A stretch of DNA of 64,000 nt. Source: Crambe crambe. Lineage: Eukaryota; Porifera; Demospongiae; Poecilosclerida; Crambeidae. Shown here piece by piece: positions 20,417 through 31,651 of this stretch. How positions within the stretch are numbered: the first letter of the stretch is position 1; the number at the start of each line of letters is the position of its first letter. The translations under genes and the position numbers were made by a program. The notes beneath the pieces were generated by a model. It saw only the letters and a program-made list of their open reading frames with translations, made no database searches and had not been told where the DNA came from. The stretch is from assembly GCA_963924555.1 (NCBI GenBank), contig OZ004582.1, positions 9,085,927-9,149,926 on the forward strand, in the 5' to 3' direction.

Positions 20417-22117
20417 ATGATTAGTCAACTTCTGTTTTACTCCACAATGCTTATGCTTGCTACAGCAATGATTGGTGAGAACTTTACTAACACAAGCAGT
20501 GGAGCAAACCAGCTGAAATGTTACCGTGTATCAACTACTATTGGTGACTGCATCAGCTACGATAATACAAGTCATGTGATATATCAAGGAAATTGTCCCT
20601 ATATTTACAAGTTTAACTCACACGTGTATCAAAAAAATCAGATGATCAATTTTAATGTGACTTCCTGTTCTCAACTGAATGAAGTGATGTGTGGTCAACT
20701 CAACAGAGAAGGACTCTTGTGCAGTAAGTGCAAGGCAGGATATGGTCCGGACATTTACTCCAGGTCCTCCAGTTGTGGGCCATGCAATGGATATTCTCAT
20801 TGGAAATGGATTCTCTATTTCGTTCTACTACTCACTCCTCTGACGATATTCTTCCTCATAGTCATCATTTTCAATGTGCGTGCCACCTCACCACCCTTCA
20901 CTGCCTTCGTATTATTCTGCCAAATTTTCACCAATATGTATAGAATGAATCCAAGTCCCTATATCCGAATATACATTGAAAACTATATCAGTCCCTATGT
21001 GTATAAGCCAGTGTTCACAGTTATTGATGTCTGGAGTCTGGACTTCTTCAGATACCAGCTAATTGATCCAATGTGTGTAAGCAATAATGTTTCAAACATC
21101 CAAGTATTAATATTGGAGCTTATCCCTCCTGTTTATATCTTCATCTTGATACTCTTAACCTATATGCTGATTGAACTACATGCTAAAAATGTGTATGTGA
21201 TTGTCCAACTATGGAAGCCTTTCAACAAGTGTGTGGCTAGGCTGAGACGAACTTATGACCCCAAAGCATCCATCTTCAATGCATTTGCAACTTTTCTACT
21301 TCTGTCGTACTCTAGTGTCCTAGTTATTGGGTTTCACTCCATGTTCAATGTAAAAATATACACTTCTTCACCTCCTGCCTTTTACAGACTGTATTATGAT
21401 CCCAACGAGCCCATCTCAAGAAAATTACCACATTTTATACCTGTTATAATCCTATTGGCAATTCTTACAATATCTCCTATACTCATTCTAATACTATACC
21501 CTATCAAACGCATTCGGAAGATTTTCTTCCTACTCTGTTGCAAGGACATCCGTTGCCTGAAGTCCTTTGTGGATGCCTTCCAGGGTCACTATAAAGATGG
21601 GACCAATGGAACACGTGACTACAGGGCTATGGCAAGCCTTCAGTTCATCATCAGGGCTGTATTAGTCTATAATCATTGGAAGGACGATACTTATATACTT
21701 CCAATAACAACACATCATAGGTATAACATTATAGCATTGATATGTCTATCCGTTAGCTATTTTGCTATTCAACCCTACAAGAAGAAATATATGAACACCA
21801 TTGAAGGTCTTTCATACAGCTATGCAGCTATATTACTAATGCTACTTGAAGAATTCAAGTTCATGCTAGACGCCCCTCATTATGTCTTAATGTATTCAAT
21901 GTTAGTGTTTATATTACTTCCCTCATTGATTATCATGGCCACATTTGCTAAAAGACTGACAAACACGATGTCTCAATCCAAATGTTTGAGTAAGTTTCAT
22001 CAACGTTTGAAGAACTGTCTGTTCAAGAGGAAAGGAAGTTCTGATGCTCCGATAGCAATTGAAGAGAACCTTCCACACAGATTGACTTCTCCTAATGAAT
22101 ATACACCACTTAGTTAA
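20417..22117 (+). CDS. Array multi-pass membrane protein, 566 aa (type 3)
   Basis: An intronless ORF. Signal peptide about 1-18 (MISQLLFYSTMLMLATAM). The ectodomain has sequons NFT, NTS and NVT and Cys at LKCY, GDCIS, GNCPY, TSCSQ and MCGQ. The juxtamembrane module reads CSKC...SCGPC, with Gly replacing the usual Val. Its DIYSRSS also differs from the usual DLYSRSS. The membrane core matches the family from ILYFVLLLTPL at about residue 131. The tail ends PHRLTSPNEYTPLS. It differs from its duplicate at 37356 at only three residues, all in the last 60 (TFAKRLTNT to IFAKRLTNM; FKRKG to FKKKG). The broken gene at 9907 is an older relative. Confidence 0.9.
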   Translation: MISQLLFYSTMLMLATAMIGENFTNTSSGANQLKCYRVSTTIGDCISYDNTSHVIYQGNCPYIYKFNSHVYQKNQMINFNVTSCSQLNEVMCGQLNREGLLCSKCKAGYGPDIYSRSSSCGPCNGYSHWKWILYFVLLLTPLTIFFLIVIIFNVRATSPPFTAFVLFCQIFTNMYRMNPSPYIRIYIENYISPYVYKPVFTVIDVWSLDFFRYQLIDPMCVSNNVSNIQVLILELIPPVYIFILILLTYMLIELHAKNVYVIVQLWKPFNKCVARLRRTYDPKASIFNAFATFLLLSYSSVLVIGFHSMFNVKIYTSSPPAFYRLYYDPNEPISRKLPHFIPVIILLAILTISPILILILYPIKRIRKIFFLLCCKDIRCLKSFVDAFQGHYKDGTNGTRDYRAMASLQFIIRAVLVYNHWKDDTYILPITTHHRYNIIALICLSVSYFAIQPYKKKYMNTIEGLSYSYAAILLMLLEEFKFMLDAPHYVLMYSMLVFILLPSLIIMATFAKRLTNTMSQSKCLSKFHQRLKNCLFKRKGSSDAPIAIEENLPHRLTSPNEYTPLS

Positions 22118-22655
22118 AGACTAAAACTGATTAATTTTTATTGCTAGCTAAAGTGAGAACCACTTGTAGATATTAGGTTGTTTTTTTTTAACAATTAAGG
22201 TCAAAAATTTTTTTTAATTTTTTTACTATTTTTTTGTTTTGTTAAATTCATAGCTGTTAGCTACTTAGCTAACTGCTATAGTTATAATGAAATTTTAACT
22301 TGTTAATCTAAAAAAACTGTCTGTACAGAATCCTAATACTATAGGCATAATTCTAGCTATGTTAGCTATAATAACTCAAGTATAGGAGCATACTCTTTTT
22401 TAATGTTGTTGTTGTTGTTTTTTTCAGCAATAGTGATGGTGTAGCTAGCAAGCTGGCATGCATTTCAAACTAGATGAAGTTGAAAATCCATTAGATCAGT
22501 TTTCGACGTATTAAGAATAAAAACATTAGCTACCTACCTACGCACACTCAATTTGCACAGTAGGCTATAAAATGAAGAGAATATTTGGTTGCTAGCTAGC
22601 TTCTCTGAGTTCATTCCTGGCATACAATACTGAGCTATAACAAAACTAAGGAATC
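22118..22655 (+). promoter_or_regulatory. Spacer with TCCATTAG/TATA promoter
   Basis: A T-rich stretch is followed by a block conserved upstream of 22656, 24842 and 26869 (TAGTGATGGTGTAGCTAGC, GGCATGCA). TCCATTAGATCAGTTTT is at 22487-22503 and TATAAAA at 22566-22572. The ATG is 84 bp further on. Confidence 0.65.
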
Positions 22656-24365
22656 ATGACCAACATTCTGATTCTCTCCTGGACTTTTATGTTTGTTACA
22701 GCAATGAATGTCGATGAAAACTTTACCAACACAAGTGAAGATTCAAATGGAGCAAACCAGTTGAAATGTTACAACAATGTACGGACAACTATTGGCAACT
22801 GCATCAGTTATGATAATATAAGTGATGTGATATATACAGGAGATTGTCCTTATATTTATAAGTTTAACTCACACATTTATCGAAAGAAACAGGAAAAAGT
22901 CTATTTTAATGTGACCTGCTGCTCTCAACTGAATGAAGTGATGTGTGGTCAACTCAACAGAGAAGGACTCTTGTGCAGTAAGTGCAAGGCAGGATATGGT
23001 CTAGACCTTTACTCCAGGTCTTCCAGTTGCATGCCATGCAATGGATATTCTCATTGGAAATGGATTCTCTATTTCGTTCTACTACTCACTCCTCTGACGA
23101 TATTCTTCCTCATAGTCATCATTTTCAATGTGCGTGCCACCTCACCACCCTTCACTGCCTTTGTACTCTTCTGTCAACTCTTCACCAATATGCATAGAAT
23201 GAATCCAAATCCCTATAACCGAATATACATTGAAAACTATATTAGTCCATATGTGTATAAACCAGTGTTCACAGTTATTGATGTCTGGAGTCTGGACTTC
23301 TTCAGATGCATTCCAATATGTGTAAGCAGTAGTCTTTCAAACATCCAAGTATTAATGCTCGAACTCATTCCACCTTTCTATCTTCTCATTTTGATAGTCT
23401 TAACATATATGCTGATTGAACTACATGCTAGAAATGTGTATATGATTGTCCAACTATGGAAGCCTTTCAACAAGTGTGTGGCTAAGCTGAGACGATCTTA
23501 TGACCCCAAGGCATCCATCTTTAATGCATTTGCGACTTTTCTACTTCTGTCGTATTCTAGTATCTTAGTTATTGGGTTTCACTCCATGTTCTATGTAAAA
23601 ATATACACTTCTTCACCTCCTGCCTTTTACAGACTGTATTATGATCCCAACAAGCCTATCGCAAGTAAATTACCACATTTTATACCTGTTATAATCCTAT
23701 TGGCAATTCTTACAGTATCTCCTATACTCATTCTAATCTTATACCCTATCAAACGCATTCGGAAGATTTTTTTCCTACTCTGTTGCAAGGACATCCGTTG
23801 CCTGAAGTCCTTTGTGGATGCCTTCCAGGGTCACTATAAAGATGGGACCAATGGAACACGTGACTACAGGGCCTTAGCGAGCTTTCAGTTCATCATCAGG
23901 GCTGTATTAGTTTATAATCATTGGAAGGACGATGAAACTTACATGCTTCCGATAGTAACAAGTCTCAGGGATAACATTATAGTTTTGATATGTCTATCTG
24001 TTGGCTATTTCACCATTCAACCCTACAAGAAGAAATACATGAACACTATTGAAGGTCTTTTATACAGCATTGCTGCTATATTACTAATGCTACTTGGAGG
24101 GTTCAAATTTCGGCAAGACGTTCCTCACTATGCCTTAATGTATCTGATACTAATATTTATATTACTTCCCTCATTGATTATCATGGCCATATTTGCTAAA
24201 AGACTGACAAACATGATGTCACGATCCAAATTTTTGAGTAAGATTCATCGAAGTTTGAAGAACCATTTGTTCAAGAAGGAAGGAAGTGCTGATGCTCTGA
24301 TAGCAATTGAAGAGAACCTTCCACACAGATTGACTTCTCCTAATGAATATACACCACTTAGTTAA
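22656..24365 (+). CDS. Array multi-pass membrane protein, 569 aa (type 4)
   Basis: An intronless ORF. Signal peptide about 1-16 (MTNILILSWTFMFVTA). The ectodomain carries NFT, NTS, NIS and NVT sequons, an extra Cys (VTCCSQ) and an extra Asn in CYNNVR. The juxtamembrane module is CSKC...SCMPC. A four-residue loss in the loop after membrane segment 3 gives FFRCIPICV instead of FFRYQLIGPICV, leaving a Cys not found in the other types. The rest of the core follows the family, with RALASFQF instead of RAMASLQF. It ends PHRLTSPNEYTPLS. The duplicate at 39576 differs at four residues. Confidence 0.9.
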   Translation: MTNILILSWTFMFVTAMNVDENFTNTSEDSNGANQLKCYNNVRTTIGNCISYDNISDVIYTGDCPYIYKFNSHIYRKKQEKVYFNVTCCSQLNEVMCGQLNREGLLCSKCKAGYGLDLYSRSSSCMPCNGYSHWKWILYFVLLLTPLTIFFLIVIIFNVRATSPPFTAFVLFCQLFTNMHRMNPNPYNRIYIENYISPYVYKPVFTVIDVWSLDFFRCIPICVSSSLSNIQVLMLELIPPFYLLILIVLTYMLIELHARNVYMIVQLWKPFNKCVAKLRRSYDPKASIFNAFATFLLLSYSSILVIGFHSMFYVKIYTSSPPAFYRLYYDPNKPIASKLPHFIPVIILLAILTVSPILILILYPIKRIRKIFFLLCCKDIRCLKSFVDAFQGHYKDGTNGTRDYRALASFQFIIRAVLVYNHWKDDETYMLPIVTSLRDNIIVLICLSVGYFTIQPYKKKYMNTIEGLLYSIAAILLMLLGGFKFRQDVPHYALMYLILIFILLPSLIIMAIFAKRLTNMMSRSKFLSKIHRSLKNHLFKKEGSADALIAIEENLPHRLTSPNEYTPLS

Positions 24366-24841
24366 AGACTAAAACTGATTTTATAGCTATGTAGCTAGCT
24401 AAAGTGAGAACCACTTGTAGATATTAGATTTTCAAAAAAAAACTTTTATAATTTTTTTACCTTTTTTTTTTGTTATGATAGCATTCTAATTCATAGCTGT
24501 TAGCTACTTAGCTAGCTAACTGCTATAGCTATAATGAGATATTAATTTGTTGATCAAAAAAAAAATGTCTGTACAGAATCCTAATACTATAGGTATAATT
24601 CTAGCTATGTTATTCAGCTAACTGAAGCTGTAGCCATAACAACTCTATAGGAGCATACTTTTTTTTTAATGTTGTTGTTTTTTTCAGCTATAGTGATGGT
24701 GTAGCTAGCAAGCTGGCATGCATTTCAAACAAGATGAAGTTGAAAATCCATTAGATCATTTTTCGAATAAAAACATAGCTACCTACGCACACTCAATTTA
24801 TAAGTAGGCAATAAAATAATGGTTGCTAGCTAGCTACTCTC
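24366..24841 (+). promoter_or_regulatory. Spacer with decayed TCCATTAG promoter
   Basis: It is homologous to the region before 22656, including TCCATTAGATCATTTTT at 24747-24763. The TATA box has become AATAAAATAATGG, and the start codon and signal peptide are deleted at its 3' edge. Confidence 0.6.
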
Positions 24842-26361
24842 AACTATTGGCAACTGCATCAGTTATGATAATATAAGTGATGTGATTTATACAGGAGATT
24901 GTCCTTATATCTTTAAGTTTAACTCACACATGTATCGAAAGCAACGGGGAAAAAATCTATTTTAATGTGACCTCCTGCTCTCAACTGAATGAAGTGATGT
25001 GTGGTCAACTCAACAGAGAAGGACTCTTGTGCAGCAAGTGCAAGGCAGGATATGGTCTGGACCTTTACTCCAGATCTTCCAGTTGTGTGCCATGCAGTGG
25101 ATATTCTCATTGGAAATGGATTCTCTATTTCGTTCTACTACTCACTCCTCTGACGATATTCTTCCTCATAGTTATCATTTTCAATGTGCGTGCCACCTCA
25201 CCACCCTTCACTGCCTTTGTGCTCTTCTGTCAACTCTTCACCAATATGCATAGAATGAATCCAAGTCCCTATAACCGAATATAGCTACATTGAAAACTAC
25301 ATTAGTCCATATGTGTATAAACCAGTGTTCACAGTTATTGATGTCTGGAGTCTGGACTTCTTCAGATGCATTCCAATATGTGTAAGCAGTAATCTTTCAA
25401 ACATCTGCTCAAACTCATTCCACCTTTCTATCTTCTCATTTTGATAGTCTTAATATATATGCTAGAAATGTGTATGTGATTGTCCAACTGTGGAAGCCTT
25501 TCAACAAATGTGTGGCTGATCTTATGACCCCAAGGCATCCATCTTTAATGCATTTGCAACTTTTCTACTTCTGTCCTAATCTAGTGTCTTAGTTATTGGG
25601 TTTCACTCCATGTTCTATGTAAAAATATACACTTCTTCACCTCCTGCCTTTTACAGACTGTATTATGATCCCAACAAGCCTATCGCAAGTAAATTACCAC
25701 ATTTTATACCTGTTATAATCCTATTGGCAATTCTTACAGTATCTCCTACACTCATTCTAATCTCATACCCTATCAAACGCATTCGGAAGATTTTTTTCCT
25801 ACTCTGTTGCAAGGACATCTGTTGCCTGAAGTCCTTTGTGGATGCCTTCCAGGGTCACTATAAAGATGGGACCAATGGAACACGTGACTACAGGGCCTTA
25901 GCGAGCTTTCAGTTCATCATCAGGGCTGTATTAGTCATTGGAAGGACAATGAAACTTACATGCTTCCAATAGTACACGTCTCAGGGATAACATTATAGTT
26001 TTGATATGTCTATCTGTTGGCCATTTGATCATTCAACCCTATACATGAACACTATTGAAGGTCTTTTATACAGCATTGCTGCTATATTACTAATGTTACT
26101 TGGAGGGTTCAAATTTCGGCAAGACGCTCCTCACTATGCCTTAATGTATCTGATACTAGTGTTCATATTACTTCCCTCATTGATTATCATGGCCATATTT
26201 GCTGAAAGACTGACAAACATGATGTCACGATCCAAATCTTCGAGTAAAGTTTGAAGAACCGTTTGTTCAAGAAGAAAGAAAGTGCTGATGCTCCGATAGC
26301 AATTGAAGAGAACCTTCCACAAAGATTGACTTCTCCTAATGAATATACACCACTTAGTTAA
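24842..26361 (+). pseudogene. Array gene, 5'-truncated pseudogene
   Basis: It is most like the gene at 22656. Homology begins at the codons for TTIGNCISYDN, so the signal peptide and about 45 codons are gone. Damage includes an extra G in the run before AAAAAATCTATTTTAATG, a TAG created by an insertion after YNRI (about 25284), deletions near 25405, 25460 and 25520, a stop where LLLSY should be (TCCTAATC) and losses after RAVLV and in IQPYKKKY. The final codons NEYTPLS and stop at 26359-26361 remain. Membrane-core fragments of 80-120 codons are still open. Confidence 0.92.
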
Positions 26362-26868
26362 AGACTAAAACTGATTTTATAGCTATGTAGCTAGCTAAAG
26401 TGAGAACCACTTGTAGATATTTAATTATAGGTTTTATTAAAACAAGGTCAAAAAAAATTTTTTTTATCTGTTAGCTAGCATTCAAATTCATAGCTGTTAG
26501 ATAACTTAGCTAACTGCTATAGGAAATATTAATTTGTTAATCAAAAAACTGTCTGTATAGAATCCTAATACTATAGGCATAGCTAATTTTCTAGCTATGT
26601 TATTCAGTTAACTGAAGCTGTAGCTATAATAACTCTATAGGAGCATACTTTTTTTTTTAATGTTTTTTTTTTCAACTAGTGATGGTGTAGCTAGCTGGCA
26701 TGCACTTCAAATAAGATGAAGTTGAAAATCCATTAGATCAGTTTTCGACGTACTAAGAATAAAAACATAGCCACCTACGTCTACGCGCACTCAATTTGCA
26801 CAGTAGGTTATAAAAATGAAGAGAACATTTGGTTGCTAGCTAGCTACTCTAAGTTCATCCTTGGAATC
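26362..26868 (+). promoter_or_regulatory. Spacer with TCCATTAG/TATA promoter
   Basis: The conserved upstream block includes TCCATTAGATCAGTTTT at 26729-26745 and TATAAAA at 26809-26815, 53 bp before the ATG at 26869. Confidence 0.65.
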
Positions 26869-28584
26869 ATGATCAACATTCTGATTCTTTCCTCAACTCT
26901 TATGTTTGTTACAGCAATGAAAGTTGGTGAAAACTTTACCAACGCAGGTGAAGATTCAAATGGAGCAAACCAGTTGAAATGTTACAATGTATCAATCACT
27001 ATTGGCAACTGCATCAGTTATGATAGTACACGTGATGTGATGTATACAGGATATTGTCCTTATATCTTTAAGTTTAACTCATACATGTATCGAAAGCAAC
27101 AGGAAAAAATCTATTTTAATGTGACCTGCTGCTCTCAACTGAATGAAGTGATGTGTGGTCAACTCAACAGAGAAGGACTCTTGTGCAGTAAGTGCAAGGC
27201 AGGATATGGTCTAGACCTTTACTCCAGGTCTTCCAGTTGTGTGCCATGCAATGGATACTCTCATTGGAAATGGATTCTCTATTTCGTTCTACTACTCACT
27301 CCTTTGACGATATTCTTCCTCATAGTCATCATTTTCAACGTGCGTGCCACCTCACCACCCTTCACTGCCTTCGTATTATTTTGTCAAATCTTCACCAATA
27401 TGCATAGAATGAATCCAAGTCCCTATAACCGAATATACATTGAAAACTACATTAGTCCATATGTGTATAAACCAGTGTTCACAGTTATTGATGTCTGGAG
27501 TCTGGACTTCTTCAGAAACCAGCTAGTCCGTCCAATATGTGTGAGCAATAATCTTTCAAACATCCAGGTTTTGATAATAGAGCTTATCCCTCCTGTTTAT
27601 ATCTTCATCTTGATAGTCTTAACCTACATGCTGATTGAACTACATGCTAGAAATGTGCATATGATTGTCCAACTGTGGAAGCCTTTAAACAAGTGTGTGG
27701 CTAAGCTGAGACGAACTTATGACCCCAAAGCATCCATCTTTAATGCATTTGCGACTTTTCTACTTCTGTCGTATTCAAGTGTCCTAGTTGTTGGGTTTCA
27801 TTCCACGTTCAATGTAAAAATATACACTTCTTCACCTCCTACCATTTACAGACTGTATTATGATCCCAACAAACCCATCTCAAGCAAATTACCACATTTT
27901 ATACCTGTTATAATCCTATTGGCAATTCTTACAGTATCTCCTATACTCATTCTAATCTTATACCCTATCAAACACATTCGGAAGATTTTTTTCCTACTCT
28001 GTTGCAAGGACATCCGTTGCCTGAAGTCCTTTGTGGATGCCTTCCAGGGTCACTATAAAGATGGGACCAATGGAACACGTGACTACAGGGCCATGGCAAG
28101 CTTTCAGTTCATCATCAGGGCTGTATTAGTTTATAATCATTGGAAGGACGATGATACTTACATGCTTCCAATAGTAACACGTCTCAGGGATAACATTATA
28201 GTTTTGATATGCCTATCCGTTGGCTATTTGATCATTCAACCCTACAAAAAGAAATACATGAACACTATAGAAGGTCTTTTATACAGCATTGCTGCTATAT
28301 TACTAATGCTACTTGGAGGGTTCAAATTTCGGCAAGACGCTCCCCACTATGCCTTAATGTATCTGATACTAGTGTTCATATTACTTCCCTCATTGATTAT
28401 CATGGCCATATTTGCTAAAAGACTGACGAACACGATGTCACGATCCAAATCTTTGAGTAATATTCATAGAAGTTTGAAGAACTGTCTATCCAAGAAGAAA
28501 GGAAGTGCTGATGCTCCTGTAATGATACAAGAAAGTCTTCCACACAGATTGACTTGTCCTAATGAGTATACAGCACTTTTATAG
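26869..28584 (+). CDS. Array multi-pass membrane protein, 571 aa (type 5)
   Basis: An intronless ORF. The ATG at 26869 was chosen because it aligns with the start at 22656 (GGAATCATGA context); the open frame extends 12 codons upstream without an ATG. Signal peptide about 1-16 (MINILILSSTLMFVTA). The ectodomain has NFT, NVS and NVT and the doubled Cys VTCCSQ. The loop after segment 3 reads FFRNQLVRPICVSNN. The tail differs from the other types: LSKKKGSADAPVMIQESLPH, then RLTCPNEYTALL. The duplication junction (about 28225) lies within this ORF, so its 3' third derives from the start of unit 2. The frame is nevertheless intact. Confidence 0.9.
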   Translation: MINILILSSTLMFVTAMKVGENFTNAGEDSNGANQLKCYNVSITIGNCISYDSTRDVMYTGYCPYIFKFNSYMYRKQQEKIYFNVTCCSQLNEVMCGQLNREGLLCSKCKAGYGLDLYSRSSSCVPCNGYSHWKWILYFVLLLTPLTIFFLIVIIFNVRATSPPFTAFVLFCQIFTNMHRMNPSPYNRIYIENYISPYVYKPVFTVIDVWSLDFFRNQLVRPICVSNNLSNIQVLIIELIPPVYIFILIVLTYMLIELHARNVHMIVQLWKPLNKCVAKLRRTYDPKASIFNAFATFLLLSYSSVLVVGFHSTFNVKIYTSSPPTIYRLYYDPNKPISSKLPHFIPVIILLAILTVSPILILILYPIKHIRKIFFLLCCKDIRCLKSFVDAFQGHYKDGTNGTRDYRAMASFQFIIRAVLVYNHWKDDDTYMLPIVTRLRDNIIVLICLSVGYLIIQPYKKKYMNTIEGLLYSIAAILLMLLGGFKFRQDAPHYALMYLILVFILLPSLIIMAIFAKRLTNTMSRSKSLSNIHRSLKNCLSKKKGSADAPVMIQESLPHRLTCPNEYTALL

Positions 28585-28834
28585 TGAAACTGTTTTGCTG
28601 ACATAGGTAGATCTAACTAGTCATCAGCTTACACATCTTCCAATTATATAGTGCTGTGATTATACTTAATTAAGAGCTAGCAAGAGCTAGCTGTAAAAGC
28701 AGGGATATGAGTGTTTACTAAATATGGAAGCAATAATAACAACGGTGAGCTGCTAGCATACTTATAAGAACATACTTATCCGGATCTGGTTTAGTTCGCT
28801 CTCTCTCTTTTAGCTACACGAATTAGACCTGATC
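28585..28834. promoter_or_regulatory. Spacer and promoter of the second 57-codon fragment
   Basis: Same sequence as 11605-11854 by eye: CATACTTATC elements and a CTCTCTCTC tract before the ATG. Confidence 0.5.
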
Positions 28835-29005
28835 ATGAGTATTCTGGTGTTTCTATTTCTTACTTCAGCTACAGCATGTATGGATGTCACTGCTAAAGCA
28901 AATGGTTCGAGTGAAGTAGACAAGATGCAGATATCAATTGATTATGGTGACTGTATCAACTATAATGATACAAATGGTATGATATATAGTGGGCGTTGTC
29001 CCTAA
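28835..29005 (+). pseudogene. 5' fragment of array gene, unit 2 copy
   Basis: It appears identical to 11855-12025: 57 codons with signal peptide and partial ectodomain ending IYSGRCP, then a stop created at the junction with PNPLA intron DNA. The shared breakpoint shows that the fusion predates the duplication. Confidence 0.8.
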
Positions 29006-29592
29006 TACTGATACCTACATTGACTATTAAATTTTGTCTTAGCTAGACCTTAAGATCTACTCACATTCTTGTTCTGAAGTCTGATACCAGCCAATTAGTC
29101 GGCATGCCATTTGTCTCCGAAAATGGTGAGGCTGATTTTGACTTTATTCCTGCACAAAATGTGGGCATTTTCAGGCAGATAACCTTCGAGAAACACCCTC
29201 AATCGAGCATAGAGATCAAATGAAAGACTGTACATCCCAAACCAGTACTTCCTGGAAGCTTCGAACGTCTTGTATAGTTTTGATGTCTTCTTGACCCGTT
29301 TGTAAGGAATCATTGGATCTGTTCGACAAGCAGCACACACAGCTGTAATGGCACCAGCTGACGCTCCATAAAAAGTATCAAACTCCGAAAAAAGATGAGG
29401 TGCATGGTCCACCACGCACTTCCCAACTCCAACGTGATAGACTCCTAGGAATCCACACCCTCCAAAAGAGATTTGGAGTGTCTTGTTGGTCTCTGTACTG
29501 TCATTAAAATGGAGTGTTCTCAGTGATGGTCTTTGAGGCTTTGGAGATCTTCCTTCTGAAGATGTAGATGTTCCTTCTGAAGATTCTGACAT
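29006..29592 (-). pseudogene. PNPLA exon 1 copy, unit 2
   Basis: It appears identical to 12026-12612, with the same 1-nt insertion, 13-nt donor deletion and 165-codon truncated frame (29095-29592). The lesions predate the duplication. Confidence 0.88.
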
Positions 29593-31500
29593 GTTAATCA
29601 GATTGATGACTCTCCAGCTGAAGGAGTTAAGCTATCTTCTAGCTAGGTATATCAGAATTTCTAATAATGATGATATTGAGTTGTGGTCAACCCTAGATGG
29701 AACTGTATCAAGTGCTCTGCAACAGTGAGGTTGAATTTTCTGTCCATAAACATGAACAGTCCAAGAGCTATCACTTTTGATGCTATCACTTTTGATGGTA
29801 AGGCAGTATTTCATCATAGTACATTCAGCAGACATTTTACAGAAAGTAATGCATTCATTCGTGAGTGGTGAGACATCCTTCCATTCTGAACTAGGGAGAG
29901 TTATGCGCTATTTTATGGAAGCCAATTTCATATTCACCTATACACAGGAGTTGACATTATTTTTTAGGTACCTATGATCATAGAGTACCACTTACTCTCT
30001 GCTTATAATCTCCATAACGTTTTGTACCCTTGTTTTGTACCTTTCTTTGGTGGGCGCCCTTTGGGCCTGATGATATACTCTGCTGTCTTTCTTTCTTCGT
30101 TTTTTTCAACCTTGAGGCGTAATTTTCGTTTCCCCATTACTTGCTTCTGTTTATACCAAACAAAGATTCCTTATATTTATGGCATGTAGTAACCATTACT
30201 ATGTATAATGATAAGAAATGGAAATTGAAGAAACTTATATGCCTTGAGAAAGAATCCCGCAAACTCTGTCTAGAATGTCACTAAGAAAAACACTAAAATC
30301 AGCAATGAACATAATACCTACGTATCATTCTAAATGGGATAATGGCATGTAGTTGTGTAGAAACTGCCTGTTGAAAATACCTATACTATTGTGTCTATTT
30401 AATATCATCCAAAAAATTCCCACAAAGTATTATCCTCAGCATTAAGAATTTGCATGCACAGTTTCATGGTACGTGCAGAACCTCAAAGCAGACTATGACA
30501 ATTGACACTTACTAGAATTTAGAACCTTTTTACATTGATAATCCTCCAGTTATCAATTTCGCATGGGCGTAAGAAGCAGGGGGGCTGGGGGGGGGGGGCT
30601 TCAGCCCCCCCACTCAAAATGGATAGTACCTGCACATAGGCATTAGTATATGCTGCATGTCAACTAAGTATTAATAACACCTACTAGCTAAGTATTAACA
30701 TCACAGAATGAGATGACATTGGTTAATTAAGTATTAGTAACACCTAACTCAGCAGTTAGCTTGGCTCTACTATGGCACAGAGGAGAATTCATCGCTCCAA
30801 TTCAGTTCTCAAATTGATACAGGTAACTATCGATGTAAGATTGCATATGTACATTATAAATAAAAATTATTGTATTTGCAAGTGATGATGCTGGTCCATC
30901 TTCAGAGACCTCAATCACAAGCACTGACGCCACTGCATAGGCGGTGGAACAGGTAAGGCCAGTCAGGCCCAGGCCTGACCAATATTTTGGGAAAAACAAG
31001 ATTAATTATTAAGTGGCTATCAATCAATAATAAAACATTTTGGGATTAATTATCAATCAATAACTTAAATACATATGATGCTCAAGTATAGCAAACTGTA
31101 GAACTTCGGTGTTCTGGGGAATTATGTTTCAATTTTGGGCTTGACCAATCGAATTTTGCTTCCAGCACCTCTGCACTGTTGAGCCAGTTGATGGTACACT
31201 GGTATCCAAAAATGGGTGTGGTTAAGGAAAGTGGGCGTGGTCAGCAAAAAATTTTCCCGCGCGCAGCACACGTACACATACATCAGCCCCCCCCCCCCCC
31301 CCCCCCACCACCAGAAAACATCTTCTTACGCCCCTATCTTCTTACGCCCCTGTTTCGGAGGAGACAGCTTAGACCACCGAAAACTTCCCTACTCGCATAA
31401 ATAACCATTACTATGCAGGTACCGTAACGAGCTAATTCCATCGCTGTGACGTCATTGCCCGAAAAATTTTTGCGCGTTTCCTATCCCTTATCTATGCTGG
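29593..31500. other. Gene-free spacer, unit 2
   Basis: Counterpart of 12613-14520. The differences seen are a 4-nt CGTA insertion near 30320, a G run shortened from 25 to 12, a C run lengthened to about 20, and a doubled CTTCTTACGCCC end. Confidence 0.6.
30565..31349. mobile_element. TIR-bounded insertion, unit 2 copy
   Basis: GGGCGTAAGAAG is at 30565-30576. CTTCTTACGCCC occurs twice at the right end (31322-31333 and 31338-31349), a 16-bp local duplication absent from unit 1. Confidence 0.55.
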
Positions 31501-31651
31501 AAGTTATGTCATAGCCGGCCTCATGCATAGGAGATCTCTAACCACTCTGGCCACGCCCATTCCATTCTATTGCGCATGCGTAGTGAGTGCATATGGATAT
31601 AAGAGCTGATAATTCTTTCTCTCTTCCAATCAGCTCTAGCTACCTAAAGCC
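31501..31651 (+). promoter_or_regulatory. Array promoter, GCGCATGCG class
   Basis: Same arrangement as 14521-14654, with TATAAGA at 31598-31604. Confidence 0.6.

Larger units (their letters stand above)
11245..28224 (+). repeat. Tandem duplication unit 1 (about 16.98 kb)
   Basis: This is a direct repeat of 28225-45173. The order is the same in both: 3' third of a 26869-type gene, 57-codon fragment, PNPLA pseudo-exon, G-tract element, then genes of types 14655, 17003, 20417, 22656, the 24842-type pseudogene and the 5' two-thirds of a 26869-type gene. Offsets between copies range from 16920 to 16997 because of small indels. Identity by eye is very high outside a few spots. Confidence 0.92.

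Noticed and set aside
26833..26868. N-terminal extension of the 26869 (and 43818, 33956) ORFs
   Set aside because: The extra codons have no ATG and overlap promoter DNA. The aligned paralogues start at the downstream ATG next to the signal peptide.
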